NCBI GenBank assembly: GCA_964646815.1
Contig: CAZYFH010000014.1
Span: forward strand, 1-64,000
Length of the DNA: 64,000 bases
Source of the DNA: CAZYFH01 sp964646815
Lineage (GTDB): Bacteria > Acidobacteriota > Vicinamibacteria > Vicinamibacterales > UBA8438
Direction of reading: 5' to 3'
Shown here piece by piece: positions 52,735 to 62,171 of this stretch. The notes beneath the pieces were generated by a model that made no database searches, had not been told where the DNA came from, and saw only the letters and a list, made by a program, of their open reading frames with translations. Each line of letters begins with the position of its first letter. Position 1 is the stretch's first letter. The position numbers were made by a program, and so were the translations under genes.

Positions 52735-53848
52735 TTACCCGTTCGCCTCCTCCGCCTTCCGCATCAAGCACCGCTTGATGAACTCGTCGAGGTCCCCGTC
52801 CAGCACACGCTCGACGTTCCCAACCTCCATCTTCGTGCGGTGGTCCTTAACCATCTGATAGGGGTGCAGCACGTAGCTGCGGATCTGGCTCCCGAACGCA
52901 ATGTCTTTCTTTTCACCGCCGATCTGCGCCATCTTTTCCTGCTGTTCCCGGAGCCTCAGGTCGTAGAGTCGCGCCCGGAGCACCTTCATTGCCGCGTCGC
53001 GGTTGCGGTGCTGCGACCGCTCGTTCTGACACGACACGACGACATTGGTGGGCAGATGGGTGATGCGAACGGCCGAATCGGTCACGTTGACGTGCTGACC
53101 GCCTGCGCCACTCGACCGATACGTGTCGATCCGGAGGTCCTTGTCGTCGATCTCGACCTCGACGTCGTCAGGAAGCTCAGGCCAGATGAAGACCGACGCG
53201 AACGACGTGTGTCGCCGCGCCGCCTGATCGAACGGTGAGATCCGCACCAGACGGTGCACACCCGCCTCCGGCAGTAGCAACCCGTAGGCGTATGACCCGT
53301 GCACGGTCATCGTCGCGCTCTTGACACCCGCTTCGTCGCCCGGTTGGAACTCGATCACGTCGCGCGTGAAGTTGCGGCGTTCCGCCCACCGCAGATACAT
53401 CCGCAGCAGCATTTCGGCCCAGTCTTGTGATTCGGTCCCGCCAGCACCCGGATGTATCGAGACGATCGCGTTTCGCGCGTCGTGCTCACCACCGAGCATC
53501 TTCTTGATCTCGCCGGCGTCGACCTGTGCCTGGAGTTCGTCGAGTCCCGCAGCCAGATCGTCGGCCACGCTCTCGCCCTGGTTGGCCCACTGGACGAGCA
53601 CATCGAGATCCTCACTCCGGGAGCGGAGCGACTCAGAGAGGTCGAAGTCTTCCTGGAGACGGCGGCGGCGCTGGAGAACCTGCTGGGCCGTCGCCTGATC
53701 GGCCCAGAAGTTCGGAGCGGCAGCCTGCTGCTCGAGGCGTGCGATCTCGGTCTCTACACCAGCAGCGTCAAAGATAACCCCGCAGGTCTGCCGCCCGTTT
53801 GACTAGGTCCTGGTACCGTCGAATCTGTTCATCGAGCGCGATCGCCAC
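52735..53848 (-). CDS. prfB: Peptide chain release factor 2, with programmed +1 frameshift
   Basis: Recognises UGA and UAA stops. The main frame carries the SPF anticodon tripeptide (RISPFDQAARRHTSF) and the GGQ hydrolysis motif (SSGAGGQHVN). The N-terminus is in another frame: GTG at 53848 with GGAGG five bases upstream, then 26 codons (MAIALDEQIRRYQDLVKRA...) to CTT followed by TGA at 53770-53768. Shifting +1 there continues as DAAGVETEIARLEQQAAA and gives 370 residues, close to E. coli RF2. Annotations starting at 53601 lose the N-terminal domain. Confidence 0.95.
53767..53781 (-). promoter_or_regulatory. prfB programmed frameshift site
   Basis: Minus-strand ggggttatctttgac contains the CTT-TGA-C slippery codon and in-frame UGA, preceded by a GGGG stretch that can act as the internal Shine-Dalgarno. 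This is the classic RF2 autoregulation signal: low RF2 stalls at UGA and favours the +1 shift. Confidence 0.92.
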
Positions 53849-53907
53849 CGTATCCTCCGTTCGCAGTGAGATGGGTCAGAGTTCGCCGCGCCGTGTGATG
53901 GTGCCAG

Positions 53908-55440
53908 TCAGCGCCGCGTCTGACGTGCGCGGGCGCCGCGACGGCAGACCCAGAGCAGAAGCGCGGTCATAACGGCCCCGGCATACGCCGGCGCATCACC
54001 GATGCGTCCGTACAGGGTCAGGCCATCGAGCAATCGCACGTCCTCGACCACGATAGCGGGCTCGAACAGCGCGGTCCGTACCCGGATACGACCGTAGGGA
54101 TCGATGACGCCGCTGATACCCGTATTAGCGGCGCGGACCAAGAACCGTCCCTGCTCGATGGCACGGAGGATCGCCTGCTGAAAATGCTGGTGCGGCGCCG
54201 CCGAACGTCCATACCAGGCATCGTTCGTGATCGTGACGAGCAGCGTACTCCCGGCCCGCACGAGCTCGCGCACGAGTCCAGCATAGATGATCTCGTAGCA
54301 GATCGCCGTGCCGACCGGGTGGCCCCCGACGGGCAAGGTGCGTGGACCGGGCCCCGCGGAGAAATCAGAGACCGTCTCGACGAGCGGCGACAAGAAGAAC
54401 AGCGCGCGCTTCATTGGCACGTATTCCCCGAACGGCACGAGGTGCTGCTTCTGATAGACACCCGCCGTCGCGCCGGCCGGATCGACCATATAGGCGGCAT
54501 TGTAGAAACGCGTCTCGGCGCCCGCCCTGATCGAGGTGCTGCCGACGAGGGTGTGCGCGCCGGTTTCCCGCGCGGTGAGACGTATCGCCTCGCCGCGCGG
54601 GTCCCGCTCGAGCGGAAACGGGATAGCCGCCTCCGGCCAGACGATGAGCTGGGCGCCGTTGGCGGCGGCGCGTCGTGTCTGATCCAGATAGCCGGCGAGG
54701 ATCGCCTCGCGCCTCGCAGGGTCCCACTTCTCCTCCTGCGCGACGTTGCCCTGCAACGCGGCCACGCGCAGCGGCGCTCCCGCGCTGATCAGCGCCGCGT
54801 TCTCTAGGCGCCAGTAGCCGAACGCCACGCTCGCCACGACGACGGCGGCGGTTGCCGCTCCAGGCGCCCAACGCCGCGGCTGGGCGACGACCGTGTAGGC
54901 AAGGGCCGCATTGACCAGCACCACGAGCGCGGACAGGCCGAGGACGCCCGCGAGGCTGGCGACCTGGGCGACCGGTAAGACCGTCGCCTGGCTGTAGCCG
55001 ACGAGCTCCCACGGGAAGCCGGTGAACAGATGGATCCGGCCGAGCTCCGTCGTCACCCATACGGCAGGCGCGAAGAGCAGTCCGCCGACGCCGAGCCGCT
55101 TCCGGACGAAGCCCATCGTCAGCGCGAAGAGCGCCGGGAAAAGCGCGAGGTAGGCCACGAGCAACCCGTGCACGAGCCACGCCGCCGATCGCGGCAGCCC
55201 TCCGTAGTCGATCATCACAGCCGGAATCCAATAGATGGTGCCTGCGAAATGGACGAGACCAGTCACGAGTCCGACCGCGAAGGCGCCGCGCGGCGAAAGC
55301 CCGCTGCCGACCGCGACCAGGAGCGGCACAAGCGCGATCCAGGCGATGGCGGGGTGCCCGAGGTGGGGGAAGCTGAAGACGAGCAGGACGCCCGAGAGCG
55401 CTGCGGCGAGCGGCGTCGCGACGGCGGTCCGCCCCGCCAC
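53908..55440 (-). CDS. lnt: Apolipoprotein N-acyltransferase
   Basis: Adds the third acyl chain to lipoproteins in the inner membrane; 510 residues. About seven N-terminal helices precede a nitrilase-like periplasmic domain with the catalytic Glu (VWPEAAIPFP), Lys (YQKQHLVPFGEYVP) and Cys (GTAICYEIIYAG). A last helix (YAGAVMTALLLWVC) anchors the C-terminus. Fits the LolD/E system elsewhere in the window. Next to the SPOR gene, one base of overlap. Confidence 0.95.
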   Translation of the reverse strand: MAGRTAVATPLAAALSGVLLVFSFPHLGHPAIAWIALVPLLVAVGSGLSPRGAFAVGLVTGLVHFAGTIYWIPAVMIDYGGLPRSAAWLVHGLLVAYLALFPALFALTMGFVRKRLGVGGLLFAPAVWVTTELGRIHLFTGFPWELVGYSQATVLPVAQVASLAGVLGLSALVVLVNAALAYTVVAQPRRWAPGAATAAVVVASVAFGYWRLENAALISAGAPLRVAALQGNVAQEEKWDPARREAILAGYLDQTRRAAANGAQLIVWPEAAIPFPLERDPRGEAIRLTARETGAHTLVGSTSIRAGAETRFYNAAYMVDPAGATAGVYQKQHLVPFGEYVPMKRALFFLSPLVETVSDFSAGPGPRTLPVGGHPVGTAICYEIIYAGLVRELVRAGSTLLVTITNDAWYGRSAAPHQHFQQAILRAIEQGRFLVRAANTGISGVIDPYGRIRVRTALFEPAIVVEDVRLLDGLTLYGRIGDAPAYAGAVMTALLLWVCRRGARARQTRR

Positions 55441-56192
55441 TAGCGCGTGATCCAGGGCTTGAACTGTTCTTCGGTCTCCAGACGCTGCTGCGCCCGCTCC
55501 GCGTCAGCTCGGTTCGAAAATGGACCGACGCGGACGCGAAACACATCCACGGGCGCATCCGGTACAGGGTCGACCACGAACGCTCGGTATCCCTTGGCGC
55601 TGAGATCGTGGGCCACCTGGTGCGCTGCTGGTAGTTCGCGAAGTGCCATGACCTGCACCGCCCATCCGCCGGGCCGAGCTGTCGCCGCGGCAGTCGAATC
55701 CGCAACCGCCTGCGATCGGGTGAGCGACGGGTCCACGCCCACCCCCGACGCCTGCTCCACCTCGGGGGGTCGTGTGGGCGACGAAGGCGCTGGCCGCAGC
55801 GCGACGACCTCCCCGGTCGTCGGTTCGGGCAGATCCTCCACGGGCAGCGGCGGCTCGGCAGCTACGCGCGGTTTGCGCAGCGCGTCCTCAGGCAGGGCGT
55901 CGCTCTCCAACCCCAACCGCCAGACGTAGGTCAAGTCGTCACCCGACAACGCGGCCGCCGAGGGCTCGGCATTGCGTGTGCTGACGACTGCGGGCCGTCG
56001 ATCGTCTCCGAAAAGGGACGCGGCCGCCGCGCCACTACTGTCCATCCGCAGGAGCGGCTGGACGAAAGGCACACCTCGCCCGACGAGGACGCCGAAGAGG
56101 AACACCACCACCGCGACGACGGTCGCCGCAATGAACAGAAAGACGATTTGCTTGGGGCTTGAGGCGACGTCGCCTGGGACCTGTGAGGCCAT
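55440..56192 (-). CDS. SPOR-domain membrane protein
   Basis: A 250-residue protein with a short cytoplasmic N-terminus, one membrane helix (about 16-40, IVFLFIAATVVAVVVFLFGVLVG), a Pro/Glu/Ala-rich linker, and a C-terminal SPOR domain (about 172-250: GWAVQVMALRELPAAHQVA, VFRVRVGPFSNRADAERAQQRL). SPOR domains bind denuded glycan strands at division septa. Upstream of lnt, possibly co-transcribed. Confidence 0.87.
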   Translation of the reverse strand: MASQVPGDVASSPKQIVFLFIAATVVAVVVFLFGVLVGRGVPFVQPLLRMDSSGAAAASLFGDDRRPAVVSTRNAEPSAAALSGDDLTYVWRLGLESDALPEDALRKPRVAAEPPLPVEDLPEPTTGEVVALRPAPSSPTRPPEVEQASGVGVDPSLTRSQAVADSTAAATARPGGWAVQVMALRELPAAHQVAHDLSAKGYRAFVVDPVPDAPVDVFRVRVGPFSNRADAERAQQRLETEEQFKPWITR

Positions 56193-56204
56193 ACCGGGCT
56201 AGTG

Positions 56205-56963
56205 TCAGGACCCGTCGCTTTTCTTCCCGCCCAGCACGCTGAAAATGTCTACGGGCAGCGGGAACACGAGCGTCGAGTTCTTTTCGCTGGCGATCTCAGT
56301 CGCCGTTTGCAAGTAGCGGAGTGTGACGGCGAGGGGCTGTGTGCCTATCACTTCGGCCGCTTGCGCCAGCTTCTCCGACGCCAGGAACTCGCCCTGAGCG
56401 TGGATGATCTTAGCACGCTTCTCGCGCTCGGCTTCGGCCTGTCGGGCCATTGCACGCTGCATGTCGACCGGCAGATCGACGTGCTTGACCTCCACGGCGG
56501 ACACCTTCACGCCCCACGGATCAGTCTGCGTGTCGAGAATCTGTTGCAACTGCTGATTGAGCTGCTCCCGTTCGGCCAGTAACCCGTCGAGCTCGACCTG
56601 GCCGAGCACGCTGCGCAGCGTGGTCTGCGCGAGCTGTGAAGTCGCGTAGTGGAAGTTCTCGACTTCGACGATGGCGCGCTGCGGCTCCATGACGCGGAAA
56701 TAGACAACCGCGTTCACCTTGACCGAGACGTTGTCCTTCGTGATGACATCCTGCGGTGGCACGTCCATCACTATCGTCCGCAAGCTCACGCGCACCATCC
56801 GGTCAATCGGGGCGAAGACGAGGATTACGCCAGGGCCCTTCGGACGCGGATACAGCTTACCCAGACGAAAGATGACGGCGCGCTCGTACTCGTTCAGGAT
56901 CTTGATGGAGCTGACGAGATACAGCAGGAGGATGACGAGAAAAATGAGCCCCGGATTGATCAT
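56205..56963 (-). CDS. SPFH/band 7 slipin-type protein
   Basis: A 252-residue stomatin-like protein: one N-terminal helix (IFLVILLLYLVSSIKI), then the band 7 domain with NEYERAVIFRLGKLYPRPKGPGV, PPQDVITKDNVSVKVNAVVYFRV and LRSVLGQVELDGLLAEREQLN, and a coiled segment. Such slipins pair with NfeD-type proteases. The start overlaps nfeD by ATGA, so the two form a classic NfeD/SPFH operon. Confidence 0.92.
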   Translation of the reverse strand: MINPGLIFLVILLLYLVSSIKILNEYERAVIFRLGKLYPRPKGPGVILVFAPIDRMVRVSLRTIVMDVPPQDVITKDNVSVKVNAVVYFRVMEPQRAIVEVENFHYATSQLAQTTLRSVLGQVELDGLLAEREQLNQQLQQILDTQTDPWGVKVSAVEVKHVDLPVDMQRAMARQAEAEREKRAKIIHAQGEFLASEKLAQAAEVIGTQPLAVTLRYLQTATEIASEKNSTLVFPLPVDIFSVLGGKKSDGS

Positions 56964-58339
56964 GTCCCTACTCCTCCATCGGCCGCGGACTCGCGGCGTT
57001 GCACCCTGAGTGTCATGCCGTCGACCCCGACGACGCGCACCCGGTCCCCTTCGGCCAGCTCATCTTTGGTAGTCGCCGACCAGATCTCGCCGTGCGTCGA
57101 CACCCGGCCGGCACCGCCCATCGGAATCGGACCGAGCGCCAGCCCGACCGCGTCGAGCATTCCGGAGACGCCGGTGACGGGCTGTGTGCGCTGCGCTCGA
57201 ATCACCAGGCGGGTCAGAAACCCGACGATGGCGGCCAGCGCGAGCATGCTCCACAGGATGAACGGGATGCCGAGCTGGAGCTCCGGGGCCGGCGAATCAA
57301 TCAGCATCAGCGCACCGAACACCATACTGACGATGCCGCCGGTCGCGAGGAGGCCATACGTGGGAGTCAGCATCTCGACCACGAGCAGCGCGAGTCCGAA
57401 CAAAATCAAGAGCAGTCCCACGTAGTTGATGGGGAGGATCTGAAACGCGAAGAACGCCAGCAGGAGACAGAGGCCACCCACGATCCCGGGCACGGTCGCC
57501 CCGGGGTTCCACAGCTCGATCGTCAGGCCGAGCGTCCCCAGGCTGAAGAGCAGCACCGCCACCTGGGGATGCGCGACCGCGCTCAGCAACTGCTGCCGCC
57601 AAGTCATCGTCACGCGCTCGACGCGCGCGTCGGCCGTGCGGAGGACCTGGGTGCTTCCATCCCATCGCCTGATCTTTCGCTCGTGCAGCTGGTCGAGGAG
57701 ATCGTCGAGATCCGACGCGATCAGGTCGATGAGCGGGGGCTCGGCGGCGAGCGCTTCCTCCTCGGTAAACGACCGACTCTCGGTGACGGCCTTTTCCGCG
57801 AGCTCGACGCTGCGCCGACGGCGGTTCGCCAGCGAGCGCGCGTAGGCCGCGACGTCAGAAGCCGCCTTCTCGGCCATCGTGTCGTCCATCGCGGCGCCGG
57901 TGCCTGAGACCGGATGCGCCGCCCCGATGTGGGTGCCGGGCGCCATTGCCGCGATGTCGGCGGCAATCGTGATCAGGAACCCGGCGGAGGCAGCGCGGGT
58001 CCCGCTCGGGCCGACGTAGATCACGACGGGGGTCTCGGACTCGATGATCCGGGAGTTGATCGTGCGGGTCGAATCGACCAGACCGCCCGGCGTGCGGAGC
58101 GTCAACACGACAAGATCCGCGTCGTCGGCATCCGCACGGTCGAGGGTCTGCACGATGTACTCGGCCGAGACGGGATGGATGAGCGCCTCGACTTCGGCGG
58201 CGTAGACGAGGGGGCGCGAGCCGGCAGCGGCCGGGTCACCCTGGCGGGCGCCGACAAGCGCCGACGCGAAAAGCGGCAGCGCGAGCCAACCCACCGCTAT
58301 ACGAAAGCCGACGCGCCGACGGGCACGAAACGCAGACAT
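56960..58339 (-). CDS. NfeD-family membrane serine protease (long form)
   Basis: A 459-residue protein from the ATG at 58339, with GGAG six bases upstream. A signal peptide is followed by a ClpP/SppA-like protease domain (TLRTPGGLVDSTRTI, SGTRAASAGFLITIAADIAAM with the likely nucleophile Ser, and HIGAAHPVSG), then four to five helices (about 285-395) and a C-terminal OB-fold NfeD domain (GRVSTHGEIW, EGDRVRVVGVDGMTLRVQ). Pairs with the downstream SPFH protein in membrane quality control. Confidence 0.9.
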   Translation of the reverse strand: MSAFRARRRVGFRIAVGWLALPLFASALVGARQGDPAAAGSRPLVYAAEVEALIHPVSAEYIVQTLDRADADDADLVVLTLRTPGGLVDSTRTINSRIIESETPVVIYVGPSGTRAASAGFLITIAADIAAMAPGTHIGAAHPVSGTGAAMDDTMAEKAASDVAAYARSLANRRRRSVELAEKAVTESRSFTEEEALAAEPPLIDLIASDLDDLLDQLHERKIRRWDGSTQVLRTADARVERVTMTWRQQLLSAVAHPQVAVLLFSLGTLGLTIELWNPGATVPGIVGGLCLLLAFFAFQILPINYVGLLLILFGLALLVVEMLTPTYGLLATGGIVSMVFGALMLIDSPAPELQLGIPFILWSMLALAAIVGFLTRLVIRAQRTQPVTGVSGMLDAVGLALGPIPMGGAGRVSTHGEIWSATTKDELAEGDRVRVVGVDGMTLRVQRRESAADGGVGT

Positions 58340-58660
58340 CTGGAACTCCACTCGTACCGTAACGGAGCGCCTGAACCGTGTCAACGCATACGTCGATCGG
58401 GAGCGAGCCTCGTCGACGCCAGCGGGCGCGCCTCGGCGGTCCCACCGCGAATCGTCAGGATGCGAGCGGGAACCGTCGGTCACCCAGCATCGCCGAATCT
58501 CCACCACCTCGGGCAGCTCGAAGCGTTCGAAGAACCGCGCGGTCGCCCCGCGTGAAACGCGCACAGGGAGCCGGGTCGGCAAGCACTCGGCCACCGCCTG
58601 ATGCAGGCAGGGCGCCCGCATTCTCCGCAGGCAGGCTCTCTGCTAGGGTTACGCGTACGG
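58340..58660. other. Divergent intergenic region between nfeD and mobA
   Basis: 321 bp without a convincing gene. Reading frames crossing it are long only because of the GC-rich composition. It must hold promoters for both directions, but I see no clear -35/-10 pair. Confidence 0.4.
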
Positions 58661-59275
58661 ATGTCAACCGCGGCCATCCTCGCAGGCGGGCAGGCACGTC
58701 GGTTCGGCGGGCGCCCCAAGGCGCTGCTTCCTCTCGGTGACCAGCGCGTCATCGATCGCCTCCTGACCGTCCTGCGGTCAGTCACTGAGGAGGTCGTCAT
58801 CGTTGCCCCTGCGGGTCACCGCCTCGACGACCTAGGGGTGCCGATCCAGGAGGACTTGCGACCCGGAGCCGGTCCACTGGGCGGAATCTATACCGCGCTG
58901 GTTGCGTCCCGGTCGCCACAAACGCTCGTCGTCGCCGCCGACATGCCGTTTCTCAGTGTGCGGTTCCTTGAGCATGTACTGCACACCGGACGCGACGTCG
59001 ACATCGCCGTACCTCGCACCCGGGACGGCCGCCAGCCGCTCTGCGCGTCGTATGGCCAGCGGTGTGTCGTGCTCATCGAACGCCGTCTCGACGCGCGTGC
59101 GCTCAAGGTCACTGACGCGTTCGCAGGCGCCCGCACGATCGAGATCGGACCGGAGGCGATCGCACCATTCGACCCGGAAGGCACACTCTGCTTCAACATC
59201 AACAGGCCAGCCGACTACGCCCGGGCGCTCGCCGTGGCCGCGGCCGGCACGGCGCCGCTCTGTTCGGTCGTATGA
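58661..59275 (+). CDS. mobA: Molybdenum cofactor guanylyltransferase
   Basis: Attaches GMP to molybdopterin to make the bis-MGD-type cofactor; 204 residues from the ATG at 58661. Nucleotide-binding motif AAILAGGQARRFGGRPKALL at the N-terminus, then EDLRPGAGPLGGIYTAL and VVAADMPFL with the metal-binding Asp, and FNINRPADY at the C-terminus. No other Moco genes are in the window. It lies 42 bp upstream of argS on the same strand. Confidence 0.9.
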   Translation: MSTAAILAGGQARRFGGRPKALLPLGDQRVIDRLLTVLRSVTEEVVIVAPAGHRLDDLGVPIQEDLRPGAGPLGGIYTALVASRSPQTLVVAADMPFLSVRFLEHVLHTGRDVDIAVPRTRDGRQPLCASYGQRCVVLIERRLDARALKVTDAFAGARTIEIGPEAIAPFDPEGTLCFNINRPADYARALAVAAAGTAPLCSVV

Positions 59276-59317
59276 TGATGGTGGACAGCCGCGCGGAAGC
59301 GCGTCGGAGTCACCGGC

Positions 59318-61348
59318 ATGATTCTGCCCATTCACGCAGCACTCAAGGACCGTCTCCACACGGTGCTTACGGAGCTGTACGGCCTCGACACCGACGCCGT
59401 GCCCGAGATCGCGGTGCAGTATCCGCCCGACAGATCACTGGGAGATCTAGGCATCCCGGTCGCGTTCGAGCTCGCGCGCACGCTGCGCAGGGCACCGAGG
59501 ACCATCGCGGCTGAGGTCGTCGCCGCGCTCGGCCGCATCGATGGGATAGCCCGCGCGGAAGCCGCGCCGAACGGTTACGTCAACGTGTTCCTCGACCGGG
59601 CCATGTTCGTCAGGAAGACGTGCACGACACCAGCAGCGGCGGCCACGGCACCGGCGACCAAGACCATCGTCGAGCACACCGCGATCAACCCGAACAAGGC
59701 CGCCCACATCGGCCACCTGCGAAACTCGGCGCTCGGTGACACGCTGGCCCGGGTACTGCGCTTTCTGGGCACGCCCGTTGAAGTCCAGAACTACATTGAC
59801 GATACCGGCGTCCAGGTAGCCGATGTCGTCGTCGGATTCGAGCAACTCGAGCACGCGTCGCTCGACGACGTGGCCGCGCTCACCGCTCAGCCGCGGTTCG
59901 ACTCCTACTGCTGGGATCTGTACGCGCGCGTGACCGAATGGTACGCCGGCGACGACGACCGCCTCGTCCACCGCGCCCGCGCGCTGCGCGATCTGGAGAC
60001 TGGCATCACCCCGACGGCTGCGATCGGCCGGGCTGTTGCGGCCAAGATCGTCCAGTGTCACCTCGCCACGATGGATCGACTGAACGTCGAATACGACCTA
60101 TTGAGCTGGGAAGGCGATATCCTGCGCCTCGAATTCTGGGCGCGCGCGTTCGCCGTGCTGCAACGAGCCGATGCCATCTTTCTACAGACGGAGGGTCCAC
60201 AGGCCGGCTGCTGGGTCATGCCGCTCGCGGATCTTCGCCGGCAGGACGAGGACGTGGATGTGAACGCCGGGGCCGACAGCGCAACCGAGGAGGGACCCTA
60301 CACCCGCGCCAAGATTATCGTCCGCTCTAACGGGACGGTGACCTACGTCGGCAAGGACATCGCCTATCAGTTCTGGAAGTTCGGGCTGCTCGACCGGGAC
60401 TTCCGCTATCGTCATCATAGTGACCAGCGCTCGGGCCAGCCCCTGTGGTCGACGACAGCTGAATCAGACACGCGAACAGACGCGCTCGTCCCACCCGCCT
60501 TCGGGGACGCGGCGGCTGTCTACAACGTCATCGATACGCGGCAGTCGTATCTGCAAGCGCTGCTCAAACAAGCGTTGACCGCGATCGACCGTCGGGCGCA
60601 GGCGGATCGCTCGGTGCATGTCTCCTACGAGATGGTGGCGCTCTCTCATGGCACGGCACGCGCGCTCGGCTACGACGCCGACCCCGAGGAGCGGCGCCCC
60701 TTCGTCGAGGTGTCGGGACGCAAGGGTCTGGGTGTCAAGGCCAATGACCTGCTGGACCGGGTGACGGCGGCAGCGCGGCGCGAGGTCCTCAAGCGCCACG
60801 TCGATCTGGCCGCGAACGAGACGGAAGCCGAGCGCATCGCCTCCATCATCGCCGTGGCCGCCATCCGCTACTTCATGATCAAGTACTCACGCGGAAAGCT
60901 CATCGTCTTCGATATCGACGAGGCGCTGAGCTTCGAAGGCGAGAGTGGTCCGTATGTGCAGTACGCGGCAGTGCGCGCGGAGAAGATCCTCCAGAAGCTG
61001 CGCCGGCGCCATGGCACCGATGACACAGCGCTGGTGGACGCGCTCGCGACACTGCCGGACGAGCCGCTCGACGACCCCGACGGGACCGATCTGTGGGGTC
61101 TCTTCCTGGAAGCCGCCCGGCTCGACGAAATCGCTGCGCAGTCGGTCCGCGCGCTCGAGTTGTCCGTTCTGGCCAAGTACACGTTCGGGCTTGCGCAGAC
61201 ATTCAACACCTTCTATCACCGCTGCCCAGTCATCGCCGAGGAGCGCCGCGACGTGAGGCTCTGGCGCGCGGCGGCGGTCACCTACGTGCGTCTTCAGTTG
61301 GGGCGAGCCCTGGATCTGATGGGGTGCGAGGTGCCGCCGCGAATGTAG
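59318..61348 (+). CDS. argS: Arginyl-tRNA synthetase
   Basis: Class I synthetase of 676 residues, longer than the usual 550-600. The HIGH motif is at residues 130-133 (NPNKAAHIGHLRNSALGD), the KMSKS counterpart is VSGRKGLGVKANDLLD, and the catalytic block includes YVGKDIAYQFWKFGLL. The C-terminal all-helical anticodon domain (LAQTFNTFYHRCPV, RLQLGRALDLMG) is intact. The additional length lies mainly in the region between about 150 and 260 and around 395-440. GGAG lies eight bases before the ATG. Confidence 0.94.
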   Translation: MILPIHAALKDRLHTVLTELYGLDTDAVPEIAVQYPPDRSLGDLGIPVAFELARTLRRAPRTIAAEVVAALGRIDGIARAEAAPNGYVNVFLDRAMFVRKTCTTPAAAATAPATKTIVEHTAINPNKAAHIGHLRNSALGDTLARVLRFLGTPVEVQNYIDDTGVQVADVVVGFEQLEHASLDDVAALTAQPRFDSYCWDLYARVTEWYAGDDDRLVHRARALRDLETGITPTAAIGRAVAAKIVQCHLATMDRLNVEYDLLSWEGDILRLEFWARAFAVLQRADAIFLQTEGPQAGCWVMPLADLRRQDEDVDVNAGADSATEEGPYTRAKIIVRSNGTVTYVGKDIAYQFWKFGLLDRDFRYRHHSDQRSGQPLWSTTAESDTRTDALVPPAFGDAAAVYNVIDTRQSYLQALLKQALTAIDRRAQADRSVHVSYEMVALSHGTARALGYDADPEERRPFVEVSGRKGLGVKANDLLDRVTAAARREVLKRHVDLAANETEAERIASIIAVAAIRYFMIKYSRGKLIVFDIDEALSFEGESGPYVQYAAVRAEKILQKLRRRHGTDDTALVDALATLPDEPLDDPDGTDLWGLFLEAARLDEIAAQSVRALELSVLAKYTFGLAQTFNTFYHRCPVIAEERRDVRLWRAAAVTYVRLQLGRALDLMGCEVPPRM

Positions 61349-61439
61349 CGGTGGTCGACCACTCTAACGGTCAAGCGGTAGGCTGTCGCCGATCGGAACG
61401 CGCGCCGGTGACCACTACCGATTCACCCTATACAGTCCA

Positions 61440-62147
61440 CTAGTCGTAGGTGAGACGCGGCAGCTCGATGTAGTCGGTCAAGAGCCGATCGAGGCTGGCG
61501 TCCAGCGCCCGTCGAAACACATCCGGCGCCATCCGGTTCCGAAACGGCTCGAGGTCAAGGGCGGCGGATTCGCGCAACCGACCGCGCAGGGTTTCGTCGG
61601 CACTTGCGTGCGCTGCAGCGTGCAAGAGCCGTTCGAGCTCCTCCAGCCGGCCAATGATTCGTAGCCGTGCGTCGCCACGGGCGGTCCTGGCCGCCGCGCG
61701 CGTCTCGTCCAGCTCCGCCACGACGTCTGCCACCCGCTGGTCCAGCGCCGTGGGTCTGGTGGCGCCCCGCCACGCCCGCAACCGCGAGGCGACCTGATCG
61801 ACATGGGCCGACAACGAGCGTCGCCGCGACGCGCGCTGGCCGTCGGCGGCCTCGGGTGCCGCGCGCGTACCGGCAGTGCCCACACCGATCGCGCGCTTCC
61901 ACTCGTCGAACAGATCCTGGACATCGGCCTCGCAGTACTCGATCCGGAGCGGCCGTCGCTTCGGCCCCGTGGCGTAGTACCGTGCCTCGGCCAGATCCAC
62001 CGCACGCATCACTACACTCAGCGGTATCGCCGCGCTCGCCCAGCCGCTCACGAGCTCGAACGCCGGTCCGACGATGCGGATGAGGTGCCCGTCGTTCTTG
62101 CGGCAGAGATACGACTCGACGTCACGGCAGTAGGCTCCGGGATCCAT
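61440..62147 (-). CDS. Conserved-looking hypothetical protein, 235 residues
   Basis: I do not recognise this protein. The N-terminal part (about 1-90) has two Cys (YCRDVESYLC) and mixed helices ending YCEADVQDLFDEWKRA; the C-terminal part is Arg/Ala/Leu-rich and probably helical (RLEELERLLHAAAHAS and similar). No signal peptide or membrane segment. It lies 24 bp after coaX, so it is probably in the nadC-birA-coaX transcript. The tail ends at a convergent boundary with argS. Confidence 0.7.
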   Translation of the reverse strand: MDPGAYCRDVESYLCRKNDGHLIRIVGPAFELVSGWASAAIPLSVVMRAVDLAEARYYATGPKRRPLRIEYCEADVQDLFDEWKRAIGVGTAGTRAAPEAADGQRASRRRSLSAHVDQVASRLRAWRGATRPTALDQRVADVVAELDETRAAARTARGDARLRIIGRLEELERLLHAAAHASADETLRGRLRESAALDLEPFRNRMAPDVFRRALDASLDRLLTDYIELPRLTYD

Positions 62148-62171
62148 CTCGGGTACGTCTTCGCGATCGCG

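Noticed and set aside
50411..61446. The 15-mer tacagtccactagtc at about 50411 and again at about 61432
   Set aside because: One exact 15-base repeat in 64 kb is about what chance allows, and the flanks do not match.
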